A stretch of 64,000 nucleotides of DNA from the NCBI RefSeq assembly GCF_026914265.1, contig NC_069135.1:20639639-20703638 (forward strand). The letters run 5' to 3'. Shown one piece after another: positions 45,994 through 58,130 of this stretch. Below the pieces are notes generated by a model. It saw only the letters and a list, made by a program, of their open reading frames with translations. It had not been told where the DNA came from and made no database searches. Every line of letters starts with the position of its first letter. Positions within the stretch are counted from its first letter, which is position 1. The DNA is from Mya arenaria. Its lineage: Eukaryota; Mollusca; Bivalvia; Myida; Myidae. The position numbers and the translations under genes are program-made.

Positions 45994-48900
45994 ACTACAT
46001 GCGGTAGTATGAATACCTGCTCGAGGATACGATGGTAGGGGATTGGCAGTTCGATGTGCCTTTCCATTATTTATCCTCCTTCGAATAAAAACGATCGAAA
46101 GTATAAAAGCAATAAGACCAAAACCCACTATTCCTCCTACGACGATACCAATACTTGCGTTCGTCAAACCTGAATAAAGACATTTGAAAACGTCAACTAT
46201 CTTTAACAAAATGATGAATAAACGTCGATAAGAAAACCCTCAACAAGACTTTAAAAGTTGTTAATTTTATTGTAAATCACTAAGGTTTGATGGCAAAGCA
46301 ATTTTGTTGCGTGTGTGGTCGGTCTGTGGTGTTGGTTTTTATGTATGTGGTGTTGTTACGTTCATACCTCTAGTTCATGGTCGTTCGGCCTGGCCTCTTA
46401 ACAGGGTTTATTTATTTATTTATTTTTTTAATTTTCGACTATAGTGCCAGTCCCTGTACTTTTCATCTTATAATTGTGAAACTTAAAAAATGAAAAACAA
46501 CAACATACACATGTAAATACTTAATTATTATGCAAAATATGTCATTGTTATATAAGTTTTATAGTGCATGAAATGAAATTGATCGAATTATTTCCACAAA
46601 ATCACCTTTTTTATGTTTTGGTGTAGTTGATGTGTCCAATAGTGTTGACCCCAGAGTTGTTTTCGAATTGGATAAAGTTTCTACATTTATTATTGATGTT
46701 GTATTCTCTTCTGTTATATTTGAAGTGCTGGATTGTCCAGCAGTCGTTGAGATCGATGTTGTTGCTGTGGTGGTGGTGGTGGTGGTGGTGGTGGAGGACG
46801 TCACCATTTGTGTAGATATTGAATCTGTTGTTGTTGCTGTGGTGTTGGTCGTCAAAAGTGTTGATGTTAAATCCGTTGTTGTTGCTGCTGAAGTGGTCGT
46901 CGTCATTGGTGTAGATGTTGAATCTGTTGTTGTTCTTGTTGTGGTAGTGGTTGTGGTCGTCGGCGTCATTGGTGTAGATGTTGAATCCATTGTTCTTGTT
47001 GCTTTGGTGGTGGTCGTCATAGCTGTCGATGTTGAATATATTGTTGAAGAGGCACCAGCACATGGATTTGTTTCAGGAGGACATGAGACTGTTACCCTAC
47101 CATCCGGGGAGGATCCTGATGGATAGAAAATAATGCCCTATGCCTTGGTTTTCCGCTTACCGTTGCAAAAACTACAAATATTGGTTGAAAATTTATTCAT
47201 ATAACCTTTAACTTGAGTTTGTTTTTGTTTATGGCTCCGTGTGTCTTTTTGCATTGACATTTGTTGCATTGATCATAGTAATAATTTGGTATTTCTCTTT
47301 TGTTTCTCATTAGCACTTGAGTTCGTACTAGCAGTTCGTACTTCAGTGAAAGAAACAATTGGATTTAACATACATGTCAATAATATATGATGGTGTTAAA
47401 CGTTCTTTATAAGTAAACATTTTATTTCAACTATTAATTCTTACGGCATTGTTAAAGTGGTACCGGTCAATGATATTTCATACTCCGAAACCGTGGTATA
47501 CGTACCAGCAAATCCAAGCCAAAACGAGCCTAAATCAGATGTAAGGCTGTTCTCTAGCTGAATGATAAGATACTGTTCGCTTGTTTGCAATGTTTTCGGC
47601 GAAGCTGTGTTATTTTGACAGTTCCAAATACCGATAATGATACCGTCGGGTCGTCTCACAATAAGTCTTTGTTGGCATTGGCCCCACCTTAAGATGTTTA
47701 CATTTTTACTTATCATGAAGGTATCTAAATAGAACAATAAAACAGAACATTTTAACCAAGGTAAATATGACTGCCTTAACTCAATGAACTCATTGTTCGA
47801 ACACAGAAACAGAATGCTGCTTTGCAAACAAAATACTTTCGATATTTGTTTTATATACGCGTATTCAAATGTTCATATACTAATGAATGGTAACTATACT
47901 TGTTTTCCATCACAATCTGCCGCAGTGTTATAGAGAGTTTTGAGCCCATATCACACGTGTGGACAGAGCAAGTCAGAGTTTTTCCCGACGGGATCTTCTG
48001 ACCGTTGTTGAAACCGGGACTTTGCAAATAAACATGCTGCCCTAAGCTCGTAGAGGTTATCGTTCCTGACATGCTGCTAAGAATACCCGTCTCTAAAAAT
48101 AAACAAAATGCCATCAAAAAATTAATAGCAGGTACGTCAGAGATAGTTCAGTCCCTGAAAAGTTTCAAAATCAAACATTGTGAACAGACATTTTTAATAC
48201 AGTCAGTTTTATTATACGCTTAAAAAATGATGATGTTAATGGGAAATTGAATTTATTTCCATCGAAATAATCCACCCCTATTGTTACATTTGAAATGTGA
48301 AAGTGTTGCACGTGCATCACTGTCAATAAACATTTCCAATTATTTTCATACCTAGATGTAGTTTGAAGGATCGCCATTTCAAGAATGTATTTTTTAAAAC
48401 ATAACTAAACGTGGAGGATAAACTACATTTGACGTGTATGACCAAACTTACCAGGTATGCAATAGTAGTTTATATGCATGTAGTTTGGATAGTGATCAGG
48501 TACTCCAATACAATCTTGTGGCAGAACAACAGTAGCCATCACGTTGCAACTACGTCTACCATTGCATTTTTCTATATACTGAACTGCATTATTGGGGTGA
48601 ATATTATATGACATTTGGCAGTCTTGTTCGGTTATGTTCGAACAACAAAGTTGAAACTGATTTTGGATACGAACGCTGTCCAAAGTGCAATTCAGTGCCG
48701 CTGCTTTGTAGGCGACGGTAAAAGTCTTTATTGCAATTACTTCCCCCGGTGGACACGAAGAAGACATAAAATTACTTGCTGGTGAGGTAACGCCGAAACA
48801 AGAAGCGGTGCTTTTGTATAAAGTACCAAGGGCAAAATTCCCTGAAAATATAATAACATATTTGCGTGCAAAGCCTGAAATGATTTCTTTCAAATTCATA

Positions 48901-51401
48901 GTTATCAGTTATGTCATCGAATGAAACTCCATACCTCGTTGCCTTCGTGTTAAAAATCGTTAGGACATATCTTATTTTATTGATCAATAATTGGGTCAAA
49001 CAACTTAATCCATAATAATTCGTTCGGTTCATGCATATAAGTAATGACTTCATTACAGGTTTATTTCATGAATTTGTCTTATACATATATCTTATTTTTT
49101 TGAGTTGCAAAGAACAAAAATAGTATTGTTAATCATATTTAAGGAATAAATACAATGTACTGTTATGTGTAGTATTTACTATCAAAATATTGACCTATTG
49201 ATAGGCCACCCTCTTTAGAGCCACAATTATTACGCAAGATATCATATTTGATTTTGTAGCAAATTGGATATTTTTAAACTATATGTATTTCTTTAGAACT
49301 TGCGGTCAAGGAAACCTATGAAAGTGCAAGCACTTATTTCCAACGGGGTCCTTTGTTTTTGCTGAAGGGACAACACGCGGAAGAGACAATGTTTGGATAC
49401 AAGGAGTCCGGGTGCGATACCATAGCTCCTTTCGAACAGAACCCTTGGTTCTTTTACGTGCTAGGTGTAAAGCATCGAACACGGGATACAACTTTCCTAT
49501 GTTAAACCAATACTTTTCCTAGCACTACCCTTTAATTGCTGAGCACTATGCAAGGAAGCTACTTGTACCAACTTGTAATGTCTTTCGGAATGACGCGACC
49601 ACAGATCGAATCCACGACCTCCCGCTCCGACGGCGGATTTTTAACATATCACAAACATCACTCGAACGACGTTTATTTTATTTTTTTCAAATATATTTCT
49701 TGTTTAAAATCACCGAGCCTAATGATCCCGAATTAGTCTTTGTCATCGCCGATATCTAAAAGGAATATCATTAATTTGACAACACTGTAATGTACCCAAA
49801 CTTCTTGAGATTTTCTTTTCAAAAATAAAGACCTAATGCAAATGTTATCATGTCACCGTATTCTTACAAAATTCATACGTTTAAACGATAAGTCTGTAGA
49901 AACGCTGTATCACATTACAAACAGTTATTCATGTGTACTTGAATGAAACTGTATTTCATATTAACAATCTACATTTACCCGTCCTTCTTAAACCCTATAA
50001 AAAGGCTGATAATATTACTGCGTTTTATTCTGGATTGTTGTATTCAACTCTAGTGGATTTTCTGCAGACTACACGAAGGGCTAGCATCAAATACAACTTC
50101 CCGGATCAAAATCAGTACTTATACATATAAACGTTAGTTATTTTAATGACGCAACATTCTGATGTCATGTAAATATCACGCAATAAATATGATGTATTAT
50201 GATAGGACGCTTTTCTGGTGACATGTATCACTTCGAGTTCGGTGTGTAAACATGTAACCATCAAGACTTAAGGTTGAGAAGGCTACATGTAAACACAACA
50301 AACGAGACGTGGTGCAGGTCACCAGAAAGGCATCCTGTCGTAGTATTCCATTTATTACATATCTGACTATTTCAATATGCCTCTCGAATGTCCAAATATT
50401 GAATGGCTTGCGCGTATGAATGTGTTACGTACTTTTGTGTATTGAAATCAAGGGAGGCTTCTCCAGCGAAACGAAGTAAGATGTTACAGAATTCACATAA
50501 TTGAGCAAAATAAGAAGAAAATGTTTTATATCCATGCAAAATAAAAGAATTACTAATACAAAAACAATTACTAAATGTCAAAGCACAAACACAAAACAAA
50601 ACATGAACGGTACTTTTTACGATTATACAATAATTGTCATTCCATGAAGACGTAACGCGGCCATTTTAACAAAGAGAATGTTCGTGGGGTTTTTGACGAG
50701 CATTATAAAAATTTATGCAACATGATTAAAACTCTGGGCCTTGCGGCAGATGGCTTAAAACATAAACAATATATTTTCTAATTGTTTCCATCTCATATTA
50801 AAGGAATTTTCATTATAGCTAACGTATCATAAAATTATTTCACAGTCATACGTTCCTTTGCTTGGCAACAACTCATAAAACGTAATAGATGCAACTCCGT
50901 TGAATGAGTTAGTGAACGGATTCTGTATTCACCCCGAAGTATTTGAATCATACGGAATAGACAATGTTAATTAACAAAGGTCATACAACCTCAAAACATC
51001 AAAAGTATATGTATACAGGTTGGCACTATTTGGAAGGATATTCAGTACATAGTTGTATTGGAATTCACGAAGTTTCGTTAGCAATTAACAATAATTTTAT
51101 TTATATAATATCAATTATAATAAGACGTTGTTTTTCAAGCATAAACAACCGTACAGCTACTTTAATTTTTACGGAATCGAGAATAATTGAAACAGAGATA
51201 TACAAATGTCCGTTTCGACGTCAGAAAATCGATAATATTTAAGCTTAATTTCACAGAGAAGTATTCTTTAATTTTGTTTAAATTCTTGTATAAGCCGGAA
51301 ATACATTTTGTTTGGTAAAAAAGATAACAATAAAATAAACAGTTAATGTTCTACATACCATGGACAATATGAAAAGCCAGTAATTGCACGAAAAAAATCA
51401 T
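45210..51401 (-). CDS. SUEL lectin / CUB-like / Thr-rich membrane receptor, copy 2 (looks intact)
   Basis: Nine exons join in phase: 51401-51359, 48841-48452, 48092-47900, 47687-47445, 47171-47161, 47115-46606, 46169-46017, 45713-45671 and 45264-45210, about 546 residues. Order: signal peptide (MIFFVQLLAF...), SUEL lectin (about 15-145; CPPGEVIAI, YIEKCNGRRSCNVMA, MHINYYC), CUB-like region (about 145-290; VYLQSPGF, CSVHTCDMGS, WNCQNNTAS, SFWLGFAGTY), micro-exon adding FCN, CPPETNPCA, a Thr/Ser-rich stalk of about 150 residues likely O-glycosylated, a transmembrane helix (GFGLIAFILSIVFI) with stop-transfer RRR, and a tail of about 50 residues with NPGY and SSYEVF. By domain knowledge it should be a glycan-binding cell-surface receptor. 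The stalk is 38 codons longer than in copy 1. All donors are GT and all acceptors AG. The fourth exon's acceptor (CTTAAG) is pyrimidine-poor, as in copy 1. Confidence 0.85.
45337..45480 (+). repeat. tRNA-derived SINE, block 2 copy with deletion
   Basis: This matches 27190-27365 but the B-box region is replaced by a run of about 13 G bases near 45392. The rest of the body (GACGTTAAATGGAGG) is kept. Confidence 0.5.
45924..45992. repeat. (TCA)n(TTA)n microsatellite in a receptor intron
   Basis: It lies in the intron after the transmembrane exon of receptor copy 2, the counterpart of 27852-27920. Confidence 0.95.
49295..49640 (-). repeat. SINE inserted in intron 1 of receptor copy 2
   Basis: On the minus strand a GGAGCGGGAGGTCGTGGATT head with a B-box-like GTGGATTCGATC is followed by GTCGCGTCATTCCGAAAGAC, GCATAGTGCTCAGCAATTAA and GGGTAGTGCTAGGAAAAG. 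This order is familiar from mollusc SINEs. The matching place in copy 1 (about 30880-30920) lacks it, so it inserted after the duplication or was replaced there. Confidence 0.6.
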
Positions 51402-52000
51402 TTCAATGTCAATATATATACTATAACTACATGCACAAGTTCCAAGCACAAGTGGTATAAATCTTCTGGGAAAAAATGAATTTCAGAATAAGGAATCCGG
51501 ATTCTTTGACAAAGAACTATTTAAAGGTCCGTGATTCACGTGTGAAAAACGATAGTCTGTTTTTAAACTGTCCATTTCATTATATAATTCTAATTGCTAA
51601 ATGCCTCCACCGTCTACTTAAAATGTTTATGGTAATAAAATAGACAAATCATTAGTGGTTTTTCACAGACAATTAGGTTAAAGGTTCTTAAACGTATATT
51701 GTATTAAATTCTTTTGATGAATACAAGTGTGAGAGTGTCAAATATCGGGAAGCGTTGGGGTATTTTTAGTATGACATTGCATTCCTTTTATTGGATATCC
51801 TAAATGACGTTCTGGTTTGTATAAATTTTCCCATACGAGTTGAACCTTATTGAATAATGATATCGGTTGAATGAACCAAAGGCTATGCCAAAATTCAAAA
51901 TATAAATCTGAACAGTATAAGCCAATGAATATCTGTTAATATTCATTTATCAATTTAAAGAAGTCAACTGGGTATATTAATGAATCTGAATACATGACAG

Positions 52001-52475
52001 TGTGTGTATACCACGTGTTAAATTACGCCATATATGCAACGTCGGATGGCAACATTTTGCTTAAAATAAAGACTTTAATCAAAGATAACTTTTCTTTTAC
52101 CATTTTAAATAAAACAAAGGGCAGTCTAAGCCGCTTAAAGAGTCCCGCCTTCGTTTTATAACCGAAGTTTTATAGGGTGATTAGTTTCATCAAACACTTC
52201 GACAAACCTGTTTCCAAAATGATGTTTTGACCGTTCTCCGTCAGACGGCCGTATTGTGAAAAGGTTTGTCGAAGTGTTTTCAGAAACTAAACCCTCAATC
52301 AATTTCTGGTGAAAGACCGAAGGCGGATCTCCGTAAGCGACGTAGACTGCGCTATGTGTCATTTAAACAGGTGAAGAAATATCAAAGTTATCTTTGTTTA
52401 AACTATGCATTTGAAGCAAAACATTGCCTTCCGACGTAGCAGTTATGGCGCAATTTATCACGTGGTATACACACC
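52001..52475. mobile_element. Palindromic MITE, copy 3 (both ends present)
   Basis: It begins TGTGTGTATACCACGTG and ends CACGTGGTATACACAC. Arms of more than 200 bases include CGTCGGATGGCAAC/TTGCCTTCCGACG, GGCAGTCTAAGCCGC/GCGACGTAGACTGCGC, CCGCCTTCG/CGAAGGCGG and ACACTTCGACAAACC/GGTTTGTCGAAGTGT. The centre contains CCGTCAGACGGCCG. It lies just upstream of receptor copy 2, where copy 1 has its own copy at 33131, so it predates the duplication. Confidence 0.75.
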
Positions 52476-53084
52476 CTGATGATAAGATGATGAGTAAATT
52501 GAGAAAAATACAAGTGTATTCCGAGAACAGAAAGATGAAAAAATGGACTGATTTTGAAATAGAAAAGAACTGAAGTTTTATTGTTGTTGTTATAGAAGTA
52601 GGAACTTTAAATAGCATTTCAGTAAGATTTAAAAGTTGTTTTTTCGTCATTGAAAATTACATAATCTGACTTCATATTTGGGTGCACCATCTCGCATTAC
52701 AACATGTTTTTAGAACAAAAAACACGAACAAATATAAAACTGTACAAATTTGTCATCTTGAGTATGAGGTGCAGAATGAACGTCTGACAATTCTCGCGAT
52801 AATGGTGATAATCGCGCATTTTTAAAGTTTTAACTATTCACACAACTCTACAACGACTTAAATTCGATAATCTGCTTCGTTTGCCTCCCTTTCAGTATTT
52901 TTTAAATGTAAGAGACAAGTTTGCATGGCACGGTGTGGACTTGATCTACAAATAAATGTTGAAACTCTATACAAGTAAGACAAAAAAGCGTGTCACTAGG
53001 AGTCAAATTTATAGGTAATCTCAAGTGTTAAAATATTTGAGAGGCCGTGATACACTAATTGTTCATGTACGCGAGAGCAGCTTA

Positions 53085-53722
53085 ATGTGCACTTCGGCAT
53101 TCAGGAACGTGCACAACGGCATTTGGGAACGTGTACTAGGGCATTTAAGAACGTGCACAAAGCATTTCGGTACGTGCACTAGGGCATTGAAGAACGTGCA
53201 CAAAGGCAATCAGGTACGTGCACAACTGCATTTCGGTAAGTGCACAACGTTATTCAAGTTCGGGCACAACGGCATTTCGGTACGTGCACTAGGGCATTTA
53301 AGAACGTGCACAACGGCATTCGGGTACGTGTACAACTGCATTTCGGTACGTGCACAACGGTATTCGAGTTCGAGCACAACGACATTTCGGTACGTGCACT
53401 AGGGCATTTAAGAACGTGCACAACGGCATTCGGGTAAGTGCACTAGGGCATTCAAGTTCGGGCACAACGGCATTCGGGTAAGTGCACAACGGCATTCAAG
53501 TTCGGGAACAACGGCATTTTGGTACGTGCACTAGGGCATTTAAGAACGTGCACAACGGCATTCGGGTACATGTAGAACTGCATTAAAGAACGTGCACTCA
53601 GGCAATGAGATACGTGCACAACGGTAGTCAGGAACTTGCACTCAGGCATTCAGATACGTGCACAACGGTAGTCAGGAACGTGCACAACGGCATTCAGGTA
53701 CGTGTACAGCGGCATTCAAGTA
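53085..53722. repeat. 22-bp minisatellite, array 4 (about 29 units)
   Basis: Units of the 22-bp family with sub-types ending ATTTCGG, ATTCAAG and ATTTAAGA, many starting GTACGTGCACTAGGGC or GAACGTGCACAACGGC. The flanks match those of array 2, so it holds the same place in block 2, at a quarter of the length. Confidence 0.95.
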
Positions 53723-55018
53723 TGAGTGCATTATTTACGTATAAGCATGAGGAAAGCGATTTACAAAGGCGTGTATATTTACACATACACATGATTTTCC
53801 GCAATCTCTCGAGTTTAGGAGACCTTATTTGCACTGCCAAATTGATTTTTTTTATCTGCATTATTTAAGAATAATACTTTATATAGTAGGAAGAGCAAAA
53901 TAAATAATTTTGAATTAATTTAACATCAGTCTTAATTTGAATACAACTGGTCTTAGAATTTAACCTACATTTACCGCCAATGATATTGCAGATTAGCAAT
54001 CATTAATTACAAGACTTAATCATTAAGATTTTTACTTTTTGCGGATGTCAGATTTTGCGTTGACAAGTCAGCCAATGAGGTTGTTTTCTAAGTCAGTTAG
54101 ATGACCTGAATTAAACTCTTAATAATTGAGATGAGGTCCTTCGCTACGTTCAATCCACCCATTCTTAATCATTAAAATTTTAATTCATATCATTTAACTA
54201 TTACATAGAAAGGAATTAAAATGCCACACTTACTCGCTCCATAAGAACACGTACACATGGCGTTCTGCAACCTATCGAATAAAGAATAAGAGAAAGAGTT
54301 CACGATGCAATGATTCCGAAAGTACCAAATTATAAATAAATAAACCGTAAACAATGTAAATACTTGTAAGTTCGATGTCAAACCGATGAAATAGAAGGAT
54401 TGTCGCGTTTGATCTTCAACCGACCATATACTCATATTGGTGTCACGTTTGTTACGACCCCACAACCCAGCTAAATTTGACCCAGGTGAAGATTTGATAT
54501 CATACTCAGAATTGTAGAGGAGTTATGCATAAATTAAGACCAAACACAACATTTGGGATTAAGTGGTCCCGCTCCGATGTCAAATACAGGATCTACTCGT
54601 GTAAATCCCTTGATTTACACCGAGGCCACAGTTAATAAAGAGTTTGTTTGGCTTTATCCGACCGACAAATGAGACCCCCAACCCGTAAATTTGTTTAGCC
54701 TTAAAGCATATTTTCGCTTTCACTACAAATTTAAGGATGACCAAAATAAAAAAATCTACACTCTTAAAATCTTGGTAGGAAAACCAACAATTCATGAATT
54801 GTGTCCTGTATCATCTTGTGTATATACAATAATTAGTGTATTTGCAGTATGATATTTCTATTTTCATATAGCTCATCTCATTCAGTGAAAAATACATCTT
54901 ATTTAACAAAACAAACACAAAACGATTTTCAGAGTGTGTTTTTGTCGCGCGCGCCCGTATGTGTGTGTGTGCGTGTACGTGTGTGTGTTATTATTGCGTG
55001 TGCGTGCATGTGTGTTTG

Positions 55019-55065
<47 letters not shown>

Positions 55066-56955
55066 ACAAGTGTCACATTTTGATAACTTAACATGGTAAA
55101 AATACAAGCATTGAAGCATTAAGATCCGATTAATGTTTGCAAAAATAAAATAACCAATCAAGTAGCAAACATGTCAGAATGTTTTCCTTAACAAGGAATT
55201 GACTTTAGATGCCAAATATGTGAAAATACACTAAGATAATTTTTCATATACCAATAGATGACTGTTTAATGTACTTATTGATAATAATGATATAAATAAA
55301 TAACAACAGATACATACTAAACTTTCGTAAAACAAAAAGAAAGAAAGACACAATGAAAACAAATAAGTGTCCTACATATTAAAAATATGAACATCATTTG
55401 ATTGGTTTGTAAAATATTCAAATTTTAATGAGCACTCGTCTGAAGCTTTTCAAGAAAACTATATGTTAAATTAATACGATAAACAATATGTTTTTAATTG
55501 AAAAAATGAACCTCAAGTAAGTGATTTGGTTTAATGAAATGCGTGTTATGTATAATAATTTTCGCGAAATGGGAGCCTGTATTCAGTAAGGTTATACATG
55601 ATGCTTCCTCGCATAAGATCAACATAACACAGGGCCATTAAGATATAACGATAAAACCTCAGATATAGTTAATGTCAATCTAGTGTCCTTTTGTATTTAA
55701 CTTTTACATGGGACTTATACCATCTCCTAGCTTTAATAAAGTTCTGCATTTATTTAAATATCCTTAAGGCCTAAAAAAATATGTCTGTTTCCTGTAACAT
55801 GCTGAAAAAAAGATGGGTCGGTAGGTAGGGATTTTTTTTAAATATTTGTTTTAAAATGTCAGAATGATATCATGTTTATTTCAGGTGAATTATTTAAAAA
55901 AACAACAGTGTGGTATATAGATTCTAACTTTCTGCCTTAAATGGGCTAAAACTGGTAGCTTGACAGCCATTGTACATGTATTTCAGTTGTATAATGCATC
56001 CTTTTTAAGGGCAATACCTGGGTTCGACTCCCAGCGGTGGCAGCATTATATGCAATTTTGAGTATTGTCAGTATGTTCACCAGGGAAGCAGTTCATCTTT
56101 ACACTTCGCTAATATAACCCAATGAAAAAGTGAATCAAATAACAATTAGACAATTTATTTTTGGCAAATGTTTTAAACTCAACTTTCAAAATGCATTTAT
56201 TTTGTAGTAATAAAACATGATATGATTGCACAAACTATTTTAAAATAGACTGTGTAATAATATCAAGTTGTATTACAATTAAATGAAAAATTCAATTAAA
56301 TTGAATGTTCTGTAAACAGGGGGATATCGAGGATTTAGCGTTACAGGGGACGCACTTCGAGATCGCAAGATATCAAGTGCGCCCCTCTCCCAGGAACTGA
56401 GAGGAACGCTTCGAAGATGTTGTGGTTAGGTTTGGGAAACATTTCCCCCAGGCCCTATCCTAATATAAAGCTGATATAACCTGGTGTAATTTAGGACTAC
56501 ATTGCTCTTCCAAATTTACAAGAAATCTTCACTACAACCGTTTTTGGATTCGTAGTGTAAACAGTAAATTTTATTAGACTATTCACGTTAAGATCATATT
56601 TATCGAATGAAATTTCAGGATATCGAACAGACTACCCAAGTTAAGTTTAATGTGTTAGCCTTGCCAAATGGATAGGGTCATCGAAATTGCAAGGACCTTT
56701 TCAGAGTATATATATCCTTTTTCCGTTACAACGAATCATTTGCTGCGACATTAATATCCTATGCTTAACCGCCGAGATCACTTCACTCACTACATCGTAT
56801 GCTGGTTGCCGTCACACAACTTGTTTGATCTCGTTTAGTGCCACAAGCGTAAATCTATGAACGTGTGTTTGAGAATGAACGACGAGCAGCCAACTATATA
56901 GCGGCCATATCGGTGTCACTGTTCCTATTAGCTACAATGCTATTAAGCACAATTC
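53723..56955. other. Right part of block 2 and spacer before block 3
   Basis: 53730-55290 matches 38100-39740. From 55300 to 56950 the DNA is AT-rich and unlike the rest of the window. It holds a B-box-like T-arm (CTGGGTTCGACTCCCAG, about 56021-56037), possibly a SINE remnant, and a GC hairpin at about 56347-56387. No exon was found. Confidence 0.5.
54958..55062. repeat. (TG)n microsatellite
   Basis: TG repeats with interruptions; the block 2 counterpart of 39376-39518. Confidence 0.95.
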
Positions 56956-56959
56956 ACTT

Positions 56960-57370
56960 GTTTTACCGACGTAAGCTGAGTCTGGTGATTGACCTGCACT
57001 GATGTACGCCAGTATATTAATGTAGGTCCTACAACATTTACTATCCTATCTGAAAAATATTACCCCACTAGCATTTGTATTAATCAACTATGTTCATATA
57101 GCCTTCTTAAAATGTTGCTATTCTGGATAGGAATGATGTTGGTCCGTTAGCTTGCGCCATCGCAAATTCTACCTCAACCATAATCTGAATTTGAAGATCT
57201 GAAATGTATATATAGTTTACAAGTTTAACATCAAACTAGTATGTAATCTCTGTTGCATATAAATAGGTGTTTTCAGTTGAGTCTGGTGGATCTGTGGTCT
57301 AGTGCTATACACTGGTGCTCGCTTAAGTACCAGGGTAGCTCTAACCATCGTTACATCCTGTCTCTGTGCA
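56960..57370 (-). pseudogene. Relic of the receptor gene 3' end (third copy)
   Basis: The stretch matches 26845-27365: the 3' flank, last exon and SINE of the receptor genes. The last-exon region (about 57135-57213, minus strand) keeps the TTTCAG acceptor and the closing GGCGCAAGCTAA, but read in the phase of the other copies it meets a stop early (SSNSDYG then stop). No other receptor exon was found to the right, and the sequence passes directly into the laccase block, so only the tail of a third receptor gene is left. Confidence 0.65.
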
Positions 57371-57910
57371 ATGCTTCCAATAAAAAAACGCAAACAGTCT
57401 CAATAATGAAACGGATTGTGTTCACTTAACAATATATTGCTTTAAAAAAATGTTAATTGTTCTTACGGGCACGGAATATAGGACAGGAGAACATATTCTG
57501 TATTGTTACTTCTTTTGGTTTTTTATGCTTTCGTTGTCTCATCGTTCATATTCAGTAAAATACTTATCCTTATACAGGCCTCAGTGATCTAATTTAGGTA
57601 TTAGTCAATCGATTTCATAGTCTCATTTATACACTAACTTTCTTGTTCTGAGATTAAAACCAACCGTATATGGATATCGAATACGACTCCAGACACTCAA
57701 GACTTTAATTCAAACTATCAAGGCATTAAACGTCCATATTCGAATTCTGATCATATAGAAGTTATCGACGTAGGATATGAACATGCTACGTTTCAAGCGG
57801 CTGAAGAAAAAAAAGTAAAAAAAGAGAAACAAATAACAATAATAAAAATAGTAAACAGATAAAATAAATGAAATTTAAATAATAAAATTAAATAAACGAA
57901 AAGAATGAAA

Positions 57911-57955
57911 TAATAAATCGATCAATCACTTAATCAATCACTTAATCAATCACTT

Positions 57956-58026
<71 letters not shown>

Positions 58027-58130
58027 CATTCAATCGATCGATCATTCATGCAAGCAATCAATCAATTAATCAATCAATCAATCAATCAGTCAATCAATAA
58101 ATTGATCAATCATTCATTATATCAATCAAT
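57911..58130. repeat. (AATC)n microsatellite, block 3
   Basis: AATC repeats with ACTT and ATTC interruptions; the counterpart of 17560-17731. Confidence 0.95.

Noticed and set aside
46632-47126. 164-codon plus-strand frame rich in Val and Asp
   Set aside because: It is the complement of the Thr/Ser-rich receptor stalk; the minus frame continues in phase through four more exons.
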